Of a stretch of DNA of 64,000 bases, positions 53,501 to 62,490 are shown in pieces; the first letter of the stretch is position 1; each line of letters starts with the position of its first letter. The notes below the pieces were generated by a model. The model was not told where the DNA came from. It worked only from the letters and a program-made list of their open reading frames with translations, and searched no databases. Both the position numbers and the translations under genes were made by a program. The DNA comes from Candidatus Vicinibacter affinis (GTDB lineage: Bacteria; Bacteroidota; Bacteroidia; Chitinophagales; Saprospiraceae), in NCBI GenBank assembly GCA_016714365.1, contig JADJNH010000005.1, positions 2,270,501 to 2,334,500 on the forward strand. The letters are read 5' to 3'.

Positions 53501-54640
53501 TTAACTACTTTTTATTATGTCTTTTAGTTCGTCAATTGTCAATGGTGGATTTTGTTTATGCAACATTGAATGACAGTTTGGACAAACAGGTCGCAAGTCT
53601 TGAATTGGATCAACTTTATATTCTTGTTTGATTGTCGCTACTTGTGTCAAATGATGAACGTGAATAAATTTGTAACCTAAACTACCATAAAATTTTTCAA
53701 AGTTGAAGTCACAAACTGAACAAGAATAACCATAATGTCTTATGCATTCCTTTCTTGCATAAATATTTCGTTCGTATCGTGTCTGCATAACTTGTGATGC
53801 AGAACCTTCAACAAAGGTAATTGTTGTGTCAGTTGTTTCTGAAAATGGGCTGCAACGAATATTCTGTGTACTTAAAAACTCAAACCATTCTTCTTCAAGT
53901 TCGTCAACGGCTTCGGGTCTAATTGTAATTCCTGAAGATTGTGGTGTCCAAGTTTGCTTTGATAAATTTCCTTTGTCGAGATTCTCGACTGTTAGAATTG
54001 GCTCTTTTTCGGGATTTAGTAATGTGTCGAACTCAATTAATACTCTTGGAACGTCTTTGTATTCACCGCTCCAATGTTGCGAAAGAAAAGGTTCAGAAAC
54101 AACTTTCCCAGATGCGAAAATTCCTCTTGGTGTAGAACCAACTCTTGCAAAAAATGCTCTGTCGCCAGGTCGAATACTTTTGTGACTCCGGCAACTCCAC
54201 ATTAAAGTCACTTTTCCAGTGTTTTTGAGTTCTTCAATGTTTTTTTCAATGTATGGCTCATTTTTTGGGTCTGTCCATTGGCTCCATTTGTTAGGATTCC
54301 AAACAAAGAGATAAGAATTTTGAATTACAATTGGCTTTATGTTTTCCGTCAACCCACATTCTTCTAATGCTTCTTTTAATTCTGGTTTGAGTTGATAAAT
54401 GAAAAATGTCCCTTTATAATAACCTGTAAAAAAGAAGTCCCAAAGTTTTCTTGTCCCGTCTTCACGCACTGTTTGTTCAATGTACCGTTTTTTAAGGATG
54501 CGTTTTCCAAGTCCAACAATTTTTCCAACAACCCCGTGTTTGTCAGACCAACCTATAATTCTTGCAAGGTCAGTAGCGGATGCTTCTTGCTTGTCGAGTC
54601 CATAAAGAGTTTGAAATATGAGAAGGTCGTCAGGTTGCAC
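53501..54640 (-). CDS. HNH endonuclease with EVE/PUA-like domain
   Basis: 379 aa from a GTG at 54640. Residues 100-220 look like an EVE/PUA-type domain that can read modified bases (YLFVWNPNKWSQW and PGDRAFFARVGSTPRGIFA). The C-terminal HNH nuclease has CSVCDFNF, HVHHLTQVA and DLRPVCPNCHSMLH. This pairing is known in type IV, modification-dependent restriction. Upstream of the GTG the frame stays coherent (ITKDTFVEILQDKDLVQPDD) up to a stop, with no ATG, GTG or TTG, so the true start may be an ATT near 54704-54706 or have been lost. It sits alone between an esterase and pdhC. Confidence 0.85.
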   Translation of the reverse strand: MQPDDLLIFQTLYGLDKQEASATDLARIIGWSDKHGVVGKIVGLGKRILKKRYIEQTVREDGTRKLWDFFFTGYYKGTFFIYQLKPELKEALEECGLTENIKPIVIQNSYLFVWNPNKWSQWTDPKNEPYIEKNIEELKNTGKVTLMWSCRSHKSIRPGDRAFFARVGSTPRGIFASGKVVSEPFLSQHWSGEYKDVPRVLIEFDTLLNPEKEPILTVENLDKGNLSKQTWTPQSSGITIRPEAVDELEEEWFEFLSTQNIRCSPFSETTDTTITFVEGSASQVMQTRYERNIYARKECIRHYGYSCSVCDFNFEKFYGSLGYKFIHVHHLTQVATIKQEYKVDPIQDLRPVCPNCHSMLHKQNPPLTIDELKDIIKSS

Positions 54641-54722
54641 AAGGTCTTTATCTTGTAGGATTTCTACAAAAGTGTCCTTAGTGATATTTGGTGTCGTTTT
54701 CGTAATATACTCTTACGGATTA

Positions 54723-55943
54723 CTAAAGTATCATATTTACCGGTTGTTCCAAAAACGCCTTTAGGCTTTGGAGAAACTTGGCGCCGGTGGCCCCATCTAC
54801 CGCACGGTGATCGCAGGACAAACACACCTTCATTCGGTGTGAGATTACAATCTGATCTCCTTTTACAGCAGGTTTCTTGGCTATAGATCCCACTGCAAGG
54901 ATGCAGGCATCCGGTGGATTGATAATCGCGGTGAAATCCTCTATGTCAAACATGCCCAAATTGGAAATAGTGAAGGTATTGCCCTGCATTTCATCCAGTC
55001 CCAATTTTCTTTCTTTGGCACGTGCTGCTTTGTCTGCAACTTCTGCATTAATGGCACTGAGACTCTTTTGATCGGTGTTTCTGATTACAGGAACGACCAA
55101 CCCGTCTTCGATGGCCACTGCAACTCCAATGTGTATGTCATTGTGGAAGACCATCTTGTCGCCATACCACGAGACGTTTACGCCCGGATTCTGTCTGACC
55201 GCTGCTGCAACGGCTTTGATAATAAAATCATTAAAAGATATCTTAGTAGTTGCCAGTTTATTGATTTGATTCCGAGCCTCTACACATTGATCCATGTCGA
55301 TCTCTGTCTTAAGATAAAAATGCGGGGCAGAGAATTTACTTTCAGCCAGTCTGGTCGCAATGGTTTTACGCATTTGACTGACCAAAACTTCACGATCGCC
55401 CTTTGATTCATAAGTAATGAAAGCAGGTGTAGCCGGTTTGCTTTTCACAGGCGCTGCAATGGAACTTTCTATATCTTTTTTAACTATTCTTCCGTTTTCT
55501 CCGGTACCTTTTACAGCGGCTAAATCCACGCCGGTCTCCTTGGCTATAGACTTTGCCAATGGAGATGCTTTTATCCTTTGAGGTTCACCAGAAACACTTG
55601 TTGCCACGGGTGCTGATGCGCTGGAAGCCTGCGGTGCAGGGGTTTCAACAATTGGAGCAGATTCAGTTGCCTTAGCCGGGCCACTCAGCAAACTAGCAAA
55701 ATCTTCTCCTGCCTTCCCAATAATGGCGATGATTCCATCAACATCCACATTCCCTTCTGCAACAGCAATGTGCAATAAAACCCCTTCCTGAAAAGCTTCA
55801 AGATCCATGGTGGCTTTATCTGTTTCCACTTCCGCCAATACATCACCGGGCTTTACAGAATCTCCGACTTTCTTGTGCCAGGTTCTGATGAACCCTGTTT
55901 GCATCGTATCACTTAATCTGGGCATTCTGATGATATCAGCCAT
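54723..55943 (-). CDS. pdhC: Dihydrolipoamide acyltransferase (E2) of a 2-oxoacid dehydrogenase complex
   Basis: 406 aa. One lipoyl domain (residues 1-78) with the lipoylation motif ETDKATMDLEAF, an Ala/Pro linker, a peripheral-subunit-binding domain (ASPLAKSIAKETGVDLAAVK then GTGENGRIVKKD), and a catalytic domain ending in CDHRAVDGATGAKFLQSLK, with the His and Asp of the acyltransferase. It transfers acyl groups to CoA; the sequence style is pyruvate dehydrogenase E2. A -7-like box (minus TAATTTTG) lies at 55985-55992. The E1 and E3 genes are not adjacent. Confidence 0.9.
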   Translation of the reverse strand: MADIIRMPRLSDTMQTGFIRTWHKKVGDSVKPGDVLAEVETDKATMDLEAFQEGVLLHIAVAEGNVDVDGIIAIIGKAGEDFASLLSGPAKATESAPIVETPAPQASSASAPVATSVSGEPQRIKASPLAKSIAKETGVDLAAVKGTGENGRIVKKDIESSIAAPVKSKPATPAFITYESKGDREVLVSQMRKTIATRLAESKFSAPHFYLKTEIDMDQCVEARNQINKLATTKISFNDFIIKAVAAAVRQNPGVNVSWYGDKMVFHNDIHIGVAVAIEDGLVVPVIRNTDQKSLSAINAEVADKAARAKERKLGLDEMQGNTFTISNLGMFDIEDFTAIINPPDACILAVGSIAKKPAVKGDQIVISHRMKVCLSCDHRAVDGATGAKFLQSLKAFLEQPVNMIL

Positions 55944-55984
55944 ATTTCTCCGTTTATTAGTTTATTTCCAATGACAATATTGGA

Positions 55985-55992
55985 CAAAATTA
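55985..55992 (-). promoter_or_regulatory. Possible -7 promoter box for pdhC
   Basis: The minus strand reads TAATTTTG, matching TAnnTTTG, 41 bp upstream of the pdhC ATG. The -33 element is not clear. Confidence 0.4.
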
Positions 55993-56089
55993 ATGGATTT
56001 TAATCATTTTAACCGCACACAGGCAGTTTAGTGATAAAATGTATGGAATTCTACCTTTACATATTAGGAAAACTCTTAATTTTAGGCGT

Positions 56090-56713
56090 ATGAAATATAC
56101 ATCCAAGCTTATGCAGGATGCTGTGGAGGCATTAAGCACGCTCCCGGGAGTCGGGAAAAAGACCGCTCTTCGTCTGGCCATCTTTTTGGCACAGCAAGAT
56201 GCTTCAAAAAGTCACAGATTGTCATCAGCCATCCAGGACATGGTGGATAAAATGCAGGTATGCAAAGTCTGCTTCTCTTATTCTGACAGTGAAATTTGTG
56301 AAATTTGTGCCAACCCGGCACGAGATCAGACCACTTTTTGCGTTATTGAATCCATAAGAGATCTCATGGCCATAGAAGAAACACAACAATACAAAGGCTT
56401 GTACCATGTCCTCGGTGGATTGATTTCACCTATAGAAGGCATCGGCCCTGATAAATTAAATATCTTGCCCTTGCTTAAGAGAGTACAGGATAAAAAGCCG
56501 AAGGAAATAATCATGGCCATTCGCCCCAGCATTGAAGGTGACACCACGGTGTATTACATCACCAAACAAATTGACACGGAACAAACCAAAATCAGCTTGA
56601 TTGCGAGAGGTATTTCTTTTGGGTCTGAGTTGGAATATGCAGATGAATTTACCCTCAGCAGATCCATTGCCTCCAGGACTCCTTATTTCATTAAAGACAA
56701 TTCTGCAGTTTGA
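56090..56713 (+). CDS. recR: Recombination protein RecR
   Basis: 207 aa from ATG 56090; the open frame extends upstream to 56039, but the usual RecR start is here (MKYTSKLMQDAVEALSTLPG). It has the HhH motif LPGVGKKTALRLA, a four-Cys zinc finger (CKVCFSYSDSEICEICANPA) and a Toprim domain (TFCVIESIRDLMAIEE). It acts with RecF and RecO in loading RecA at gaps. The stop codon overlaps the TTG start of the downstream glycosyltransferase (TTGA). Confidence 0.95.
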   Translation: MKYTSKLMQDAVEALSTLPGVGKKTALRLAIFLAQQDASKSHRLSSAIQDMVDKMQVCKVCFSYSDSEICEICANPARDQTTFCVIESIRDLMAIEETQQYKGLYHVLGGLISPIEGIGPDKLNILPLLKRVQDKKPKEIIMAIRPSIEGDTTVYYITKQIDTEQTKISLIARGISFGSELEYADEFTLSRSIASRTPYFIKDNSAV

Positions 56714-58644
56714 AACTGTCCGTCATCATTGTCAATTACAATGTAAGGCATTTTCTGGAACATGCACTGAGTTCAGTCATGGTCGCCTTACAAAGAGTAA
56801 GTGGGGAGGTTATTGTCGTAGACAACAGCTCGGTGGACGATTCCTGCACCATGGTAAAAACACTTTTTCCTACAGTGAAATTGATAGAATCTCCTGTTAA
56901 TCTTGGGTTTTCAAAAGCCAATAATTTGGCATTGGCAAAGGCTCAGGGAGAATATATTCTTTTTTTGAACCCAGATACAGTGGTGTCGGAAGACTGTTTG
57001 TTTAAATGTTGCCAATTTATGGATGAACATTCCGACGCCGGCGCACTCGGAGTAAAAATGCTCGATGGCAGCGGCAAAATTCTACCAGAATCCAAAAGAG
57101 GATTTCCTACCACCTGGGTTTCATTTTGCAAGCTAACGGGATTGAATAAGTTGTTCCCAAAATCTGGGCTTTTCAATGGGTATTACATGGGTCAGCTGGA
57201 TTATGAATCCGACCATCAAATTGATATTCTAAGTGGGGCATTTTTTTTTACCCGCCAATCAATTATGAATAAAATTGGCGGATTCGATGAAGCTTTTTTT
57301 ATGTACGGCGAAGACATAGATCTGTCTCATCGAATCAAGCTTGCAGGTTATCAAAATTATTATCTGGCCAACACTTCCATCATTCATTACAAAGGAGAAA
57401 GCACTAAAAAATCTAATCTCAATTATTATCATAGTTTTTATCAGGCCATGATGATATTTTCGAAAAAATATTTCAAACCCGGAAATGTTTTTGGCTTTTT
57501 GTTTTTTATCAAATGTGGAATTTTGCTGAAGGGAATATTGTCCTGGATACGCAATTTAATAGTGAGTTTAAGCATGCCGATTTTCGATGCGCTGGTGATG
57601 CTGAGCGGTATTTTTTTAATCAAAAAAGGGTGGTCATTCCTTTATTTTAAAAATACTTATTATTTTTCTTCGCTGGCTTTCTGGACCAACGCAGCTCTTT
57701 TTACAGGGATGTGGTTGATTTCTTTTTTTCTTTCAGGAGTCTATGAAAAAAGATTTAAGTCCAAGGACCTCCTGCTAAGCGTGATTGTTGGTTTTGGATT
57801 GAATTTGGTGGTGTATTCCCTACTACCTGAAACGCTGCGCTCATCCAGAATGATTTTGTTGTTTTCTTTTGCATTTGTATTGTTTTATGCAATGCTCAGT
57901 AGAATAATTCTCAACAAACTGTCACTGAATTTCTGGTCTATAGGAAGTCACCTGAAAAAAAATATGGTCGTAGTAGGGGAATCAGCTGAAATTGATCAGG
58001 TAGAAGATATTTTAAAAGCATCAAAGGTGGAATATTCAATTGTGAATAAATTGAATGCGCAACAAATGAACCCGGATCATGGCTATTGGAACAGATTGTT
58101 GAAAGAATTGAAAGTGAATGAATTGATTTTCTGTCCTTCCGTTTCATCTTCAAAAAATATAATGAACATCATGTCTGGCTTGCCTGAACAAATTGAAGTG
58201 AAGATGCTGACAGAAAGTGGTGCCGGTTTGATCGGAAGTCCATCCAAAAACAATCCTGCAGAATTGTATACCCTGGATCTGCAATATCCATTAAATCAAA
58301 AAGTAACCCGAAGACAAAAAAGAGTTTTTGATATTTTCTTTTCATTGGGTCTGCTGTTGTTTGGATGGATATTTATTTTTCTTCAAACCAACAAACATCG
58401 TTTTTTATTAAATGTCTGGGCCTGTCTGAGAGGTTCAAAATCATGGGTTGGGTATTCCACTCAAATAGCCAGGGAATTAAAGATTCCCATTGTTAAACCG
58501 GGAATACTTACTCCTACAGCAGTTTCTCAAGGTGCGGAAACATTGGATCTCTCCAATCAAATTATAAGCTATTATGCACTGTACTATTCAGTTTGGATGG
58601 ATTTGGATGTCTGTCTGAAAAATATCAGTAAATTAGATTCCTGA
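56710..58644 (+). CDS. Family 2 glycosyltransferase fused to a degenerate sugar-transferase module
   Basis: 644 aa from a TTG start that overlaps the recR stop. Residues 1-240 are a GT2 domain (SVIIVNYNVRHFLEHALSS, EVIVVDNSS, the DxD-like FLNPDTVV and MYGEDIDLSHR), rhamnosyltransferase-like. Then come several membrane helices (about 255-400), a Rossmann-like region (MVVVGESAEIDQVEDILKAS) and a C-terminal part that begins RRQKRVFDIFFSLGLLLFG, as in WcaJ-type sugar-1-phosphate transferases. Its catalytic core is altered (RGSKSWVGY in place of the usual SLVGPRP), so only the GT2 half may be active. Role in surface polysaccharide synthesis is inferred. Confidence 0.8.
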   Translation: MKLSVIIVNYNVRHFLEHALSSVMVALQRVSGEVIVVDNSSVDDSCTMVKTLFPTVKLIESPVNLGFSKANNLALAKAQGEYILFLNPDTVVSEDCLFKCCQFMDEHSDAGALGVKMLDGSGKILPESKRGFPTTWVSFCKLTGLNKLFPKSGLFNGYYMGQLDYESDHQIDILSGAFFFTRQSIMNKIGGFDEAFFMYGEDIDLSHRIKLAGYQNYYLANTSIIHYKGESTKKSNLNYYHSFYQAMMIFSKKYFKPGNVFGFLFFIKCGILLKGILSWIRNLIVSLSMPIFDALVMLSGIFLIKKGWSFLYFKNTYYFSSLAFWTNAALFTGMWLISFFLSGVYEKRFKSKDLLLSVIVGFGLNLVVYSLLPETLRSSRMILLFSFAFVLFYAMLSRIILNKLSLNFWSIGSHLKKNMVVVGESAEIDQVEDILKASKVEYSIVNKLNAQQMNPDHGYWNRLLKELKVNELIFCPSVSSSKNIMNIMSGLPEQIEVKMLTESGAGLIGSPSKNNPAELYTLDLQYPLNQKVTRRQKRVFDIFFSLGLLLFGWIFIFLQTNKHRFLLNVWACLRGSKSWVGYSTQIARELKIPIVKPGILTPTAVSQGAETLDLSNQIISYYALYYSVWMDLDVCLKNISKLDS

Positions 58645-58647
58645 AAA

Positions 58648-59832
58648 ATGAAAATCACAAAAGACTATATAAAATCACGGGCAGAAAGTATCGGCCCGGA
58701 AATTATCGACATCAGACGGGATTTACACAGACATCCGGAATTGTCTTTTCAAGAACACAGAACCTCCGAAAAAATTAGTCAGATTCTAACCGGATGGGGA
58801 GTAGAGTTCAGCTCTGGTTGGGCCGGCACCGGCATCGTTGGCGTCATCACCGGAGACCTGCCTGCACACCGCGTCATCGCTTTGCGGGCCGACATGGACG
58901 CGCTGCCCATTGTTGAAAAAAGCGGTCTTGAATTTGCTTCGGTTAATGAAGGTAAAATGCACGCTTGTGGACATGACATTCACATGAGTTGTTTGCTTGG
59001 GGCTATACATATTTTGCACAATACCAGATCCTCCTGGGGAGGAACAGTAAAATTTATTTTCCAGCCGGGCGAAGAGAAATTACCCGGAGGGGCTTCCATC
59101 CTGATAAATGAAGGGGTTTTGTCAAATCCTAAACCTGACATCATCATAGGACAACATGTTCAACCCAACATGGAGGCCGGAACCGCTGGTATTTGCCCGG
59201 GTAATTCTATGGCCTCCTGCGATGAAATTTACATTACCATTACCGGTAAAGGTGGTCACGCGGCCATGCCACACTTGTGCATCGATCCATTATTGGTAGC
59301 CTCACACTTTTTGATCGCCTCGCAATCTCTCATTAGCAAAGAAAAAGCCCCGTTTGCACCGGCGGTCTTGAGTTTTGGCAAGATGAATACCCTTGGTGGA
59401 GCAACCAATATTATTCCGGATCAAATCCAACTCGAAGGAACGCTCCGGTGTATGGATGAAAATCTGAGAAATCAGCTATGGGCAAGAATAGAAGAATTGT
59501 TAAAAGGGCAATGCGCTGCCTTTGGGGCAGAGTATCTACTTAGAATTGAAAAAGGTTATCCGTGTTTGATTAACAATGCCTCTGCAGCTGAAAAATGGGC
59601 AGAGTTAGCATCTGATTACATCGGAGCTCAAAACATAGCTCATGTACCACCCAGACTAACGTCAGAAGATTTTGCCTATTACAGTCACCAGATTCCGGCA
59701 TGTTTTTACAGGTTGGGGACCGGACCGTCTTCCAATGTACATACGCCTGAATTTAAAGTAGATGAGACCTCCATTGTATCCGGTTCTGGTCTGATGGCCT
59801 GGTTAAGTATAGGTTTTTTACAATACGCATAA
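58648..59832 (+). CDS. M20D-family amidohydrolase (N-acyl-amino-acid amidohydrolase-like)
   Basis: 394 aa, normal length. Metal-site motifs: GRDL-type DIRRDLHRHPELSFQEHRT, RADMDALPI, HACGHDIHMS, the Cys/His pair in FQPGEEKLPGGA and the C-terminal LTSEDFAYYSHQIPACFY. It hydrolyses the amide bond of N-acyl amino acids (hippurate or acetyl-diaminopimelate type). It follows the glycosyltransferase by three bases, likely one transcript, without an obvious shared function. Confidence 0.92.
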   Translation: MKITKDYIKSRAESIGPEIIDIRRDLHRHPELSFQEHRTSEKISQILTGWGVEFSSGWAGTGIVGVITGDLPAHRVIALRADMDALPIVEKSGLEFASVNEGKMHACGHDIHMSCLLGAIHILHNTRSSWGGTVKFIFQPGEEKLPGGASILINEGVLSNPKPDIIIGQHVQPNMEAGTAGICPGNSMASCDEIYITITGKGGHAAMPHLCIDPLLVASHFLIASQSLISKEKAPFAPAVLSFGKMNTLGGATNIIPDQIQLEGTLRCMDENLRNQLWARIEELLKGQCAAFGAEYLLRIEKGYPCLINNASAAEKWAELASDYIGAQNIAHVPPRLTSEDFAYYSHQIPACFYRLGTGPSSNVHTPEFKVDETSIVSGSGLMAWLSIGFLQYA

Positions 59833-59846
59833 AATAATTTTATAAT

Positions 59847-59880
59847 TTGTAACAATGTATTAGTCAAATTTTTATCTTTG
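59847..59880 (+). promoter_or_regulatory. Bacteroidota-type promoter for the NtrC-like regulator
   Basis: TTG (59847-59849), 23 bp, then TATCTTTG (59873-59880), 33 bp before the ATG at 59914. Both elements match the consensus. Confidence 0.6.
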
Positions 59881-59913
59881 ACCCTAGTTATACCATTTTA
59901 AGAAAATATTCAA

Positions 59914-61185
59914 ATGGCGAGAATATTAATCGTTGATGATGAACAGAGTATCCGAAGGGTGCTTCGCGATATTTTGGAGTTGGAGAAATATCAGGTAGAT
60001 GAGGCCGTAGACGGTTTGGATTGCCTGGTAAAACTCAAACAAAGTGAATACGATGCCATCATTTTGGACATAAAAATGCCCAAAATGGATGGAATGGAAG
60101 CATTGGACAAGATTCAGCAATTGGCTGCAGACACGCCCATTGTGATGATCAGTGGTCACGCTACCATCGATACGGCTGTTGAAGCGGTAAAGAGAGGGGC
60201 CTACGACTTTATTTCCAAACCACCTGATCTGAACCGTCTCCTGATCACACTCAGGAATGCAATTGACAAGTCCTCCCTGATAAGTGAAAAAAAGATCCTT
60301 CAAAAAAAGGTTTCTAAATTTAAAACACAAGAAATTGTAGGGGAGTCCAGGTCGATCATGAAGGTCAGGGATACCATAGAATTGGTAGCACCTACAGATG
60401 CCAGGGTCTTAATTACCGGACAGAACGGAACAGGAAAGGAACTGGTGGCCCGCTGGATACATGAAAAAAGCAATCGCTCCAAAGGAAATATCGTGGAAGT
60501 GAATTGCGCAGCGATTCCTTCTGAATTAATTGAATCTGAATTGTTTGGCCACGAAAAAGGTTCATTTACCTCGGCCATTAAACAGCGTTTGGGCAAATTC
60601 GAATTGGCCAATGGTGGCACCTTGTTTTTAGATGAAATCGGGGATATGTCATTGTCAGCTCAAGCCAAGGTGTTGAGAGCATTACAAGAAAGCAAGATTA
60701 CCCGAGTAGGAGGGGATAAGGAGATTTCAGTGGACGTTAGGGTAATTGCAGCAACCAACAAAGATTTGCGTGAAGAAATTGCCAGGGGAAAATTTAGAGA
60801 AGACCTTTATCACAGATTGGCTGTCATCATCATTGAAGTACCTTCTTTGAATGAGCGAGTGGAAGATATTCCGATCCTCACAGAACATTTTATGGAGCAT
60901 ATCTGCCATGAATACGGAATGCCACCTAAAAGAATTGAAGATTCTGCCATTGAAGAATTGCAAAAATACAATTGGACCGGAAATATCCGCGAACTGCGAA
61001 ATGTGGTAGAAAGATTAATCATCTTAAGTAAGCAGAAAATCAGCAGAAAAGAAGTGCTTGATTTTGTGATTCCGGCCAGCCAAAGGCACAACAAATTCAA
61101 GGAATTGTTTGAACAGTTTGATACCGTGCAGGAGTTAAATGATTTTATTCGGAAAGAATTTACCGCTTACAAATCTGAGATATAA
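59914..61185 (+). CDS. NtrC-type response regulator without a recognisable DNA-binding helix-turn-helix
   Basis: 423 aa. A receiver domain (residues 1-120) has the acidic pocket VDDEQS, the phosphorylated Asp in IILDIKMPKMDG, and conserved ISGHATID and DFISKP. The AAA+ domain shows Walker A GQNGTGKE near 170, a GSFTSA loop (in place of the sigma-54 contact motif GAFTGA), Walker B GGTLFLDEIGDM and the arginine-finger region FREDLYHRLAV. After NWTGNIRELRNVVERLI, a short C-terminal tail (about 60 aa) lacks a Fis-type HTH. It may act without sigma-54 or through a partner. No kinase gene is next to it. Confidence 0.88.
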   Translation: MARILIVDDEQSIRRVLRDILELEKYQVDEAVDGLDCLVKLKQSEYDAIILDIKMPKMDGMEALDKIQQLAADTPIVMISGHATIDTAVEAVKRGAYDFISKPPDLNRLLITLRNAIDKSSLISEKKILQKKVSKFKTQEIVGESRSIMKVRDTIELVAPTDARVLITGQNGTGKELVARWIHEKSNRSKGNIVEVNCAAIPSELIESELFGHEKGSFTSAIKQRLGKFELANGGTLFLDEIGDMSLSAQAKVLRALQESKITRVGGDKEISVDVRVIAATNKDLREEIARGKFREDLYHRLAVIIIEVPSLNERVEDIPILTEHFMEHICHEYGMPPKRIEDSAIEELQKYNWTGNIRELRNVVERLIILSKQKISRKEVLDFVIPASQRHNKFKELFEQFDTVQELNDFIRKEFTAYKSEI

Positions 61186-61209
61186 TTTTATCTCTTAAAA
61201 ATATGTTAG

Positions 61210-61237
61210 GCCTGTCTTCCAAAAGACAGGCTTTTTT
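61210..61237 (+). terminator. Rho-independent terminator after the NtrC-like gene
   Basis: GCCTGTCTT, loop CCAA, AAGACAGGC, then TTTTTT. The nine-bp stem is perfect, 25 bp past the stop. Confidence 0.85.
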
Positions 61238-61254
61238 GTCTAAATAAAGAGCGT

Positions 61255-61950
61255 ATGAAATCAATGAAACAATGGAGTCAACTGAAAGCAGAAAACAGTT
61301 GGACCATGTTTAAAGTCTTGGCTGAACTGGTAGACGGCTTTGAAACCATGCAAAGATTGGGGCCTTGTGTATCCATCTTTGGTTCAGCAAGAGTGGTGCC
61401 GGGACACAAGCATTATGAATTGGCCAGAAGTATCGCCAATCGCCTTACGGAAGAGGGATTTGGGGTGATTACCGGCGGAGGACCGGGCATCATGGAAGCA
61501 GCCAATAGAGGTGCCTCAGAAAAAAATGGAATTTCGGTGGGTTTAAATATCTCTTTGCCTTTTGAACAGTTTACCAATCAGTATATTGATAAAGATAAAA
61601 ATCTTCATCACCGTTATTTCTTTGTTAGGAAGGTCATGTTTGTAAAATATTCTCAGGCCTTCATAGCACTGCCGGGTGGTTTTGGAACCATGGATGAATT
61701 ATTTGAAGTACTCACATTAACCCAGACCGGTAAAATAAATAAAGTCCCCATCATTCTGGTGGGTACCGATTTTTGGAGCCCTATGAAAGCATGGATCACA
61801 GAAGTTATGGACAAAGAGTTTGGCTACATCTCTTCCGGGGACATAAATTATTTGCCACTGGTGGACGAACCGGAACAGGTCGTCAAAATCATCAACGATT
61901 TCTATGGAGGTGATGGTTCAACAGGGTTGAGACCTACTTTTGAATTATAG
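61255..61950 (+). CDS. LOG-family protein (nucleotide 5'-monophosphate phosphoribohydrolase)
   Basis: 231 aa. Diagnostic motifs: SIFGSARVVPG, GGGPGIMEAANRGASE and PGGFGTMDELFEVLTLTQTGK (the PGGxGTxxE motif). The LOG family hydrolyses N6-modified adenosine monophosphates to free bases, as in cytokinin activation, and related members act on AMP. The gene is intact and lies directly after a terminator, so it has its own transcript. Confidence 0.93.
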   Translation: MKSMKQWSQLKAENSWTMFKVLAELVDGFETMQRLGPCVSIFGSARVVPGHKHYELARSIANRLTEEGFGVITGGGPGIMEAANRGASEKNGISVGLNISLPFEQFTNQYIDKDKNLHHRYFFVRKVMFVKYSQAFIALPGGFGTMDELFEVLTLTQTGKINKVPIILVGTDFWSPMKAWITEVMDKEFGYISSGDINYLPLVDEPEQVVKIINDFYGGDGSTGLRPTFEL

Positions 61951-61955
61951 CCAAT

Positions 61956-62441
61956 TCAATTGACAAAATTTCCACATCCGTAATGTTCCTTGCCATTTTT
62001 GAGCATGGTTATTCTGCCATTGTGTTCAACTTTCTTACTGTCTGAACATACAGCCCTCTCCAAAAAAAACTGAGCATCAATTTTAACACCTTGATTGTCT
62101 AACTGTCCGACAAAAAATTCACCCGGCATGGAAGTATTTTCACTTATCATTTTTTGCATCAAGCCGATGTAAGTATCATTTTCATCTTCAAGTTTCAATT
62201 GAACTTCAAAAATATTATTCTGGATGTTGCCAATTTTAACACTCCATTTTGGCACTTCACCAAAGCCCTGAAAATAGGCGATGGCATCACTTTCTACATC
62301 GGTGATATTGCCCTGAGGATTAACCGGTTTTTCACTAGGGGTGGAACTTTTTGGATTGTTTTGACTGGGGTCAAATCTGTTTTTTGAAGTACAGGAGATG
62401 AAGGTCACCAAGAGAAATATTAAAAATTTGAAATATTGCAT
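61956..62441 (-). CDS. Predicted lipoprotein, unknown function
   Basis: About 161 aa from the ATG at 62441; earlier in-frame ATGs at 62477 and 62459 would lengthen the leader. MQYFKFLIFLLVTFISCTSK has a lipobox with Cys at residue 17. A Ser/Pro/Asn-rich linker (residues 20-45) leads to a compact domain with paired cysteines (RAVCSDSKKVEHNG and HYGCGNFVN) that could form a disulphide. No family is recognised. It converges with the LOG gene (six-base gap) and lies 49 bp downstream of the polyprenyl synthase. Confidence 0.65.
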   Translation of the reverse strand: MQYFKFLIFLLVTFISCTSKNRFDPSQNNPKSSTPSEKPVNPQGNITDVESDAIAYFQGFGEVPKWSVKIGNIQNNIFEVQLKLEDENDTYIGLMQKMISENTSMPGEFFVGQLDNQGVKIDAQFFLERAVCSDSKKVEHNGRITMLKNGKEHYGCGNFVN

Positions 62442-62490
62442 AAGTCTGAATTGTATCATAAAAATAAGTGATGTCAACTAAAAGTGTTTG

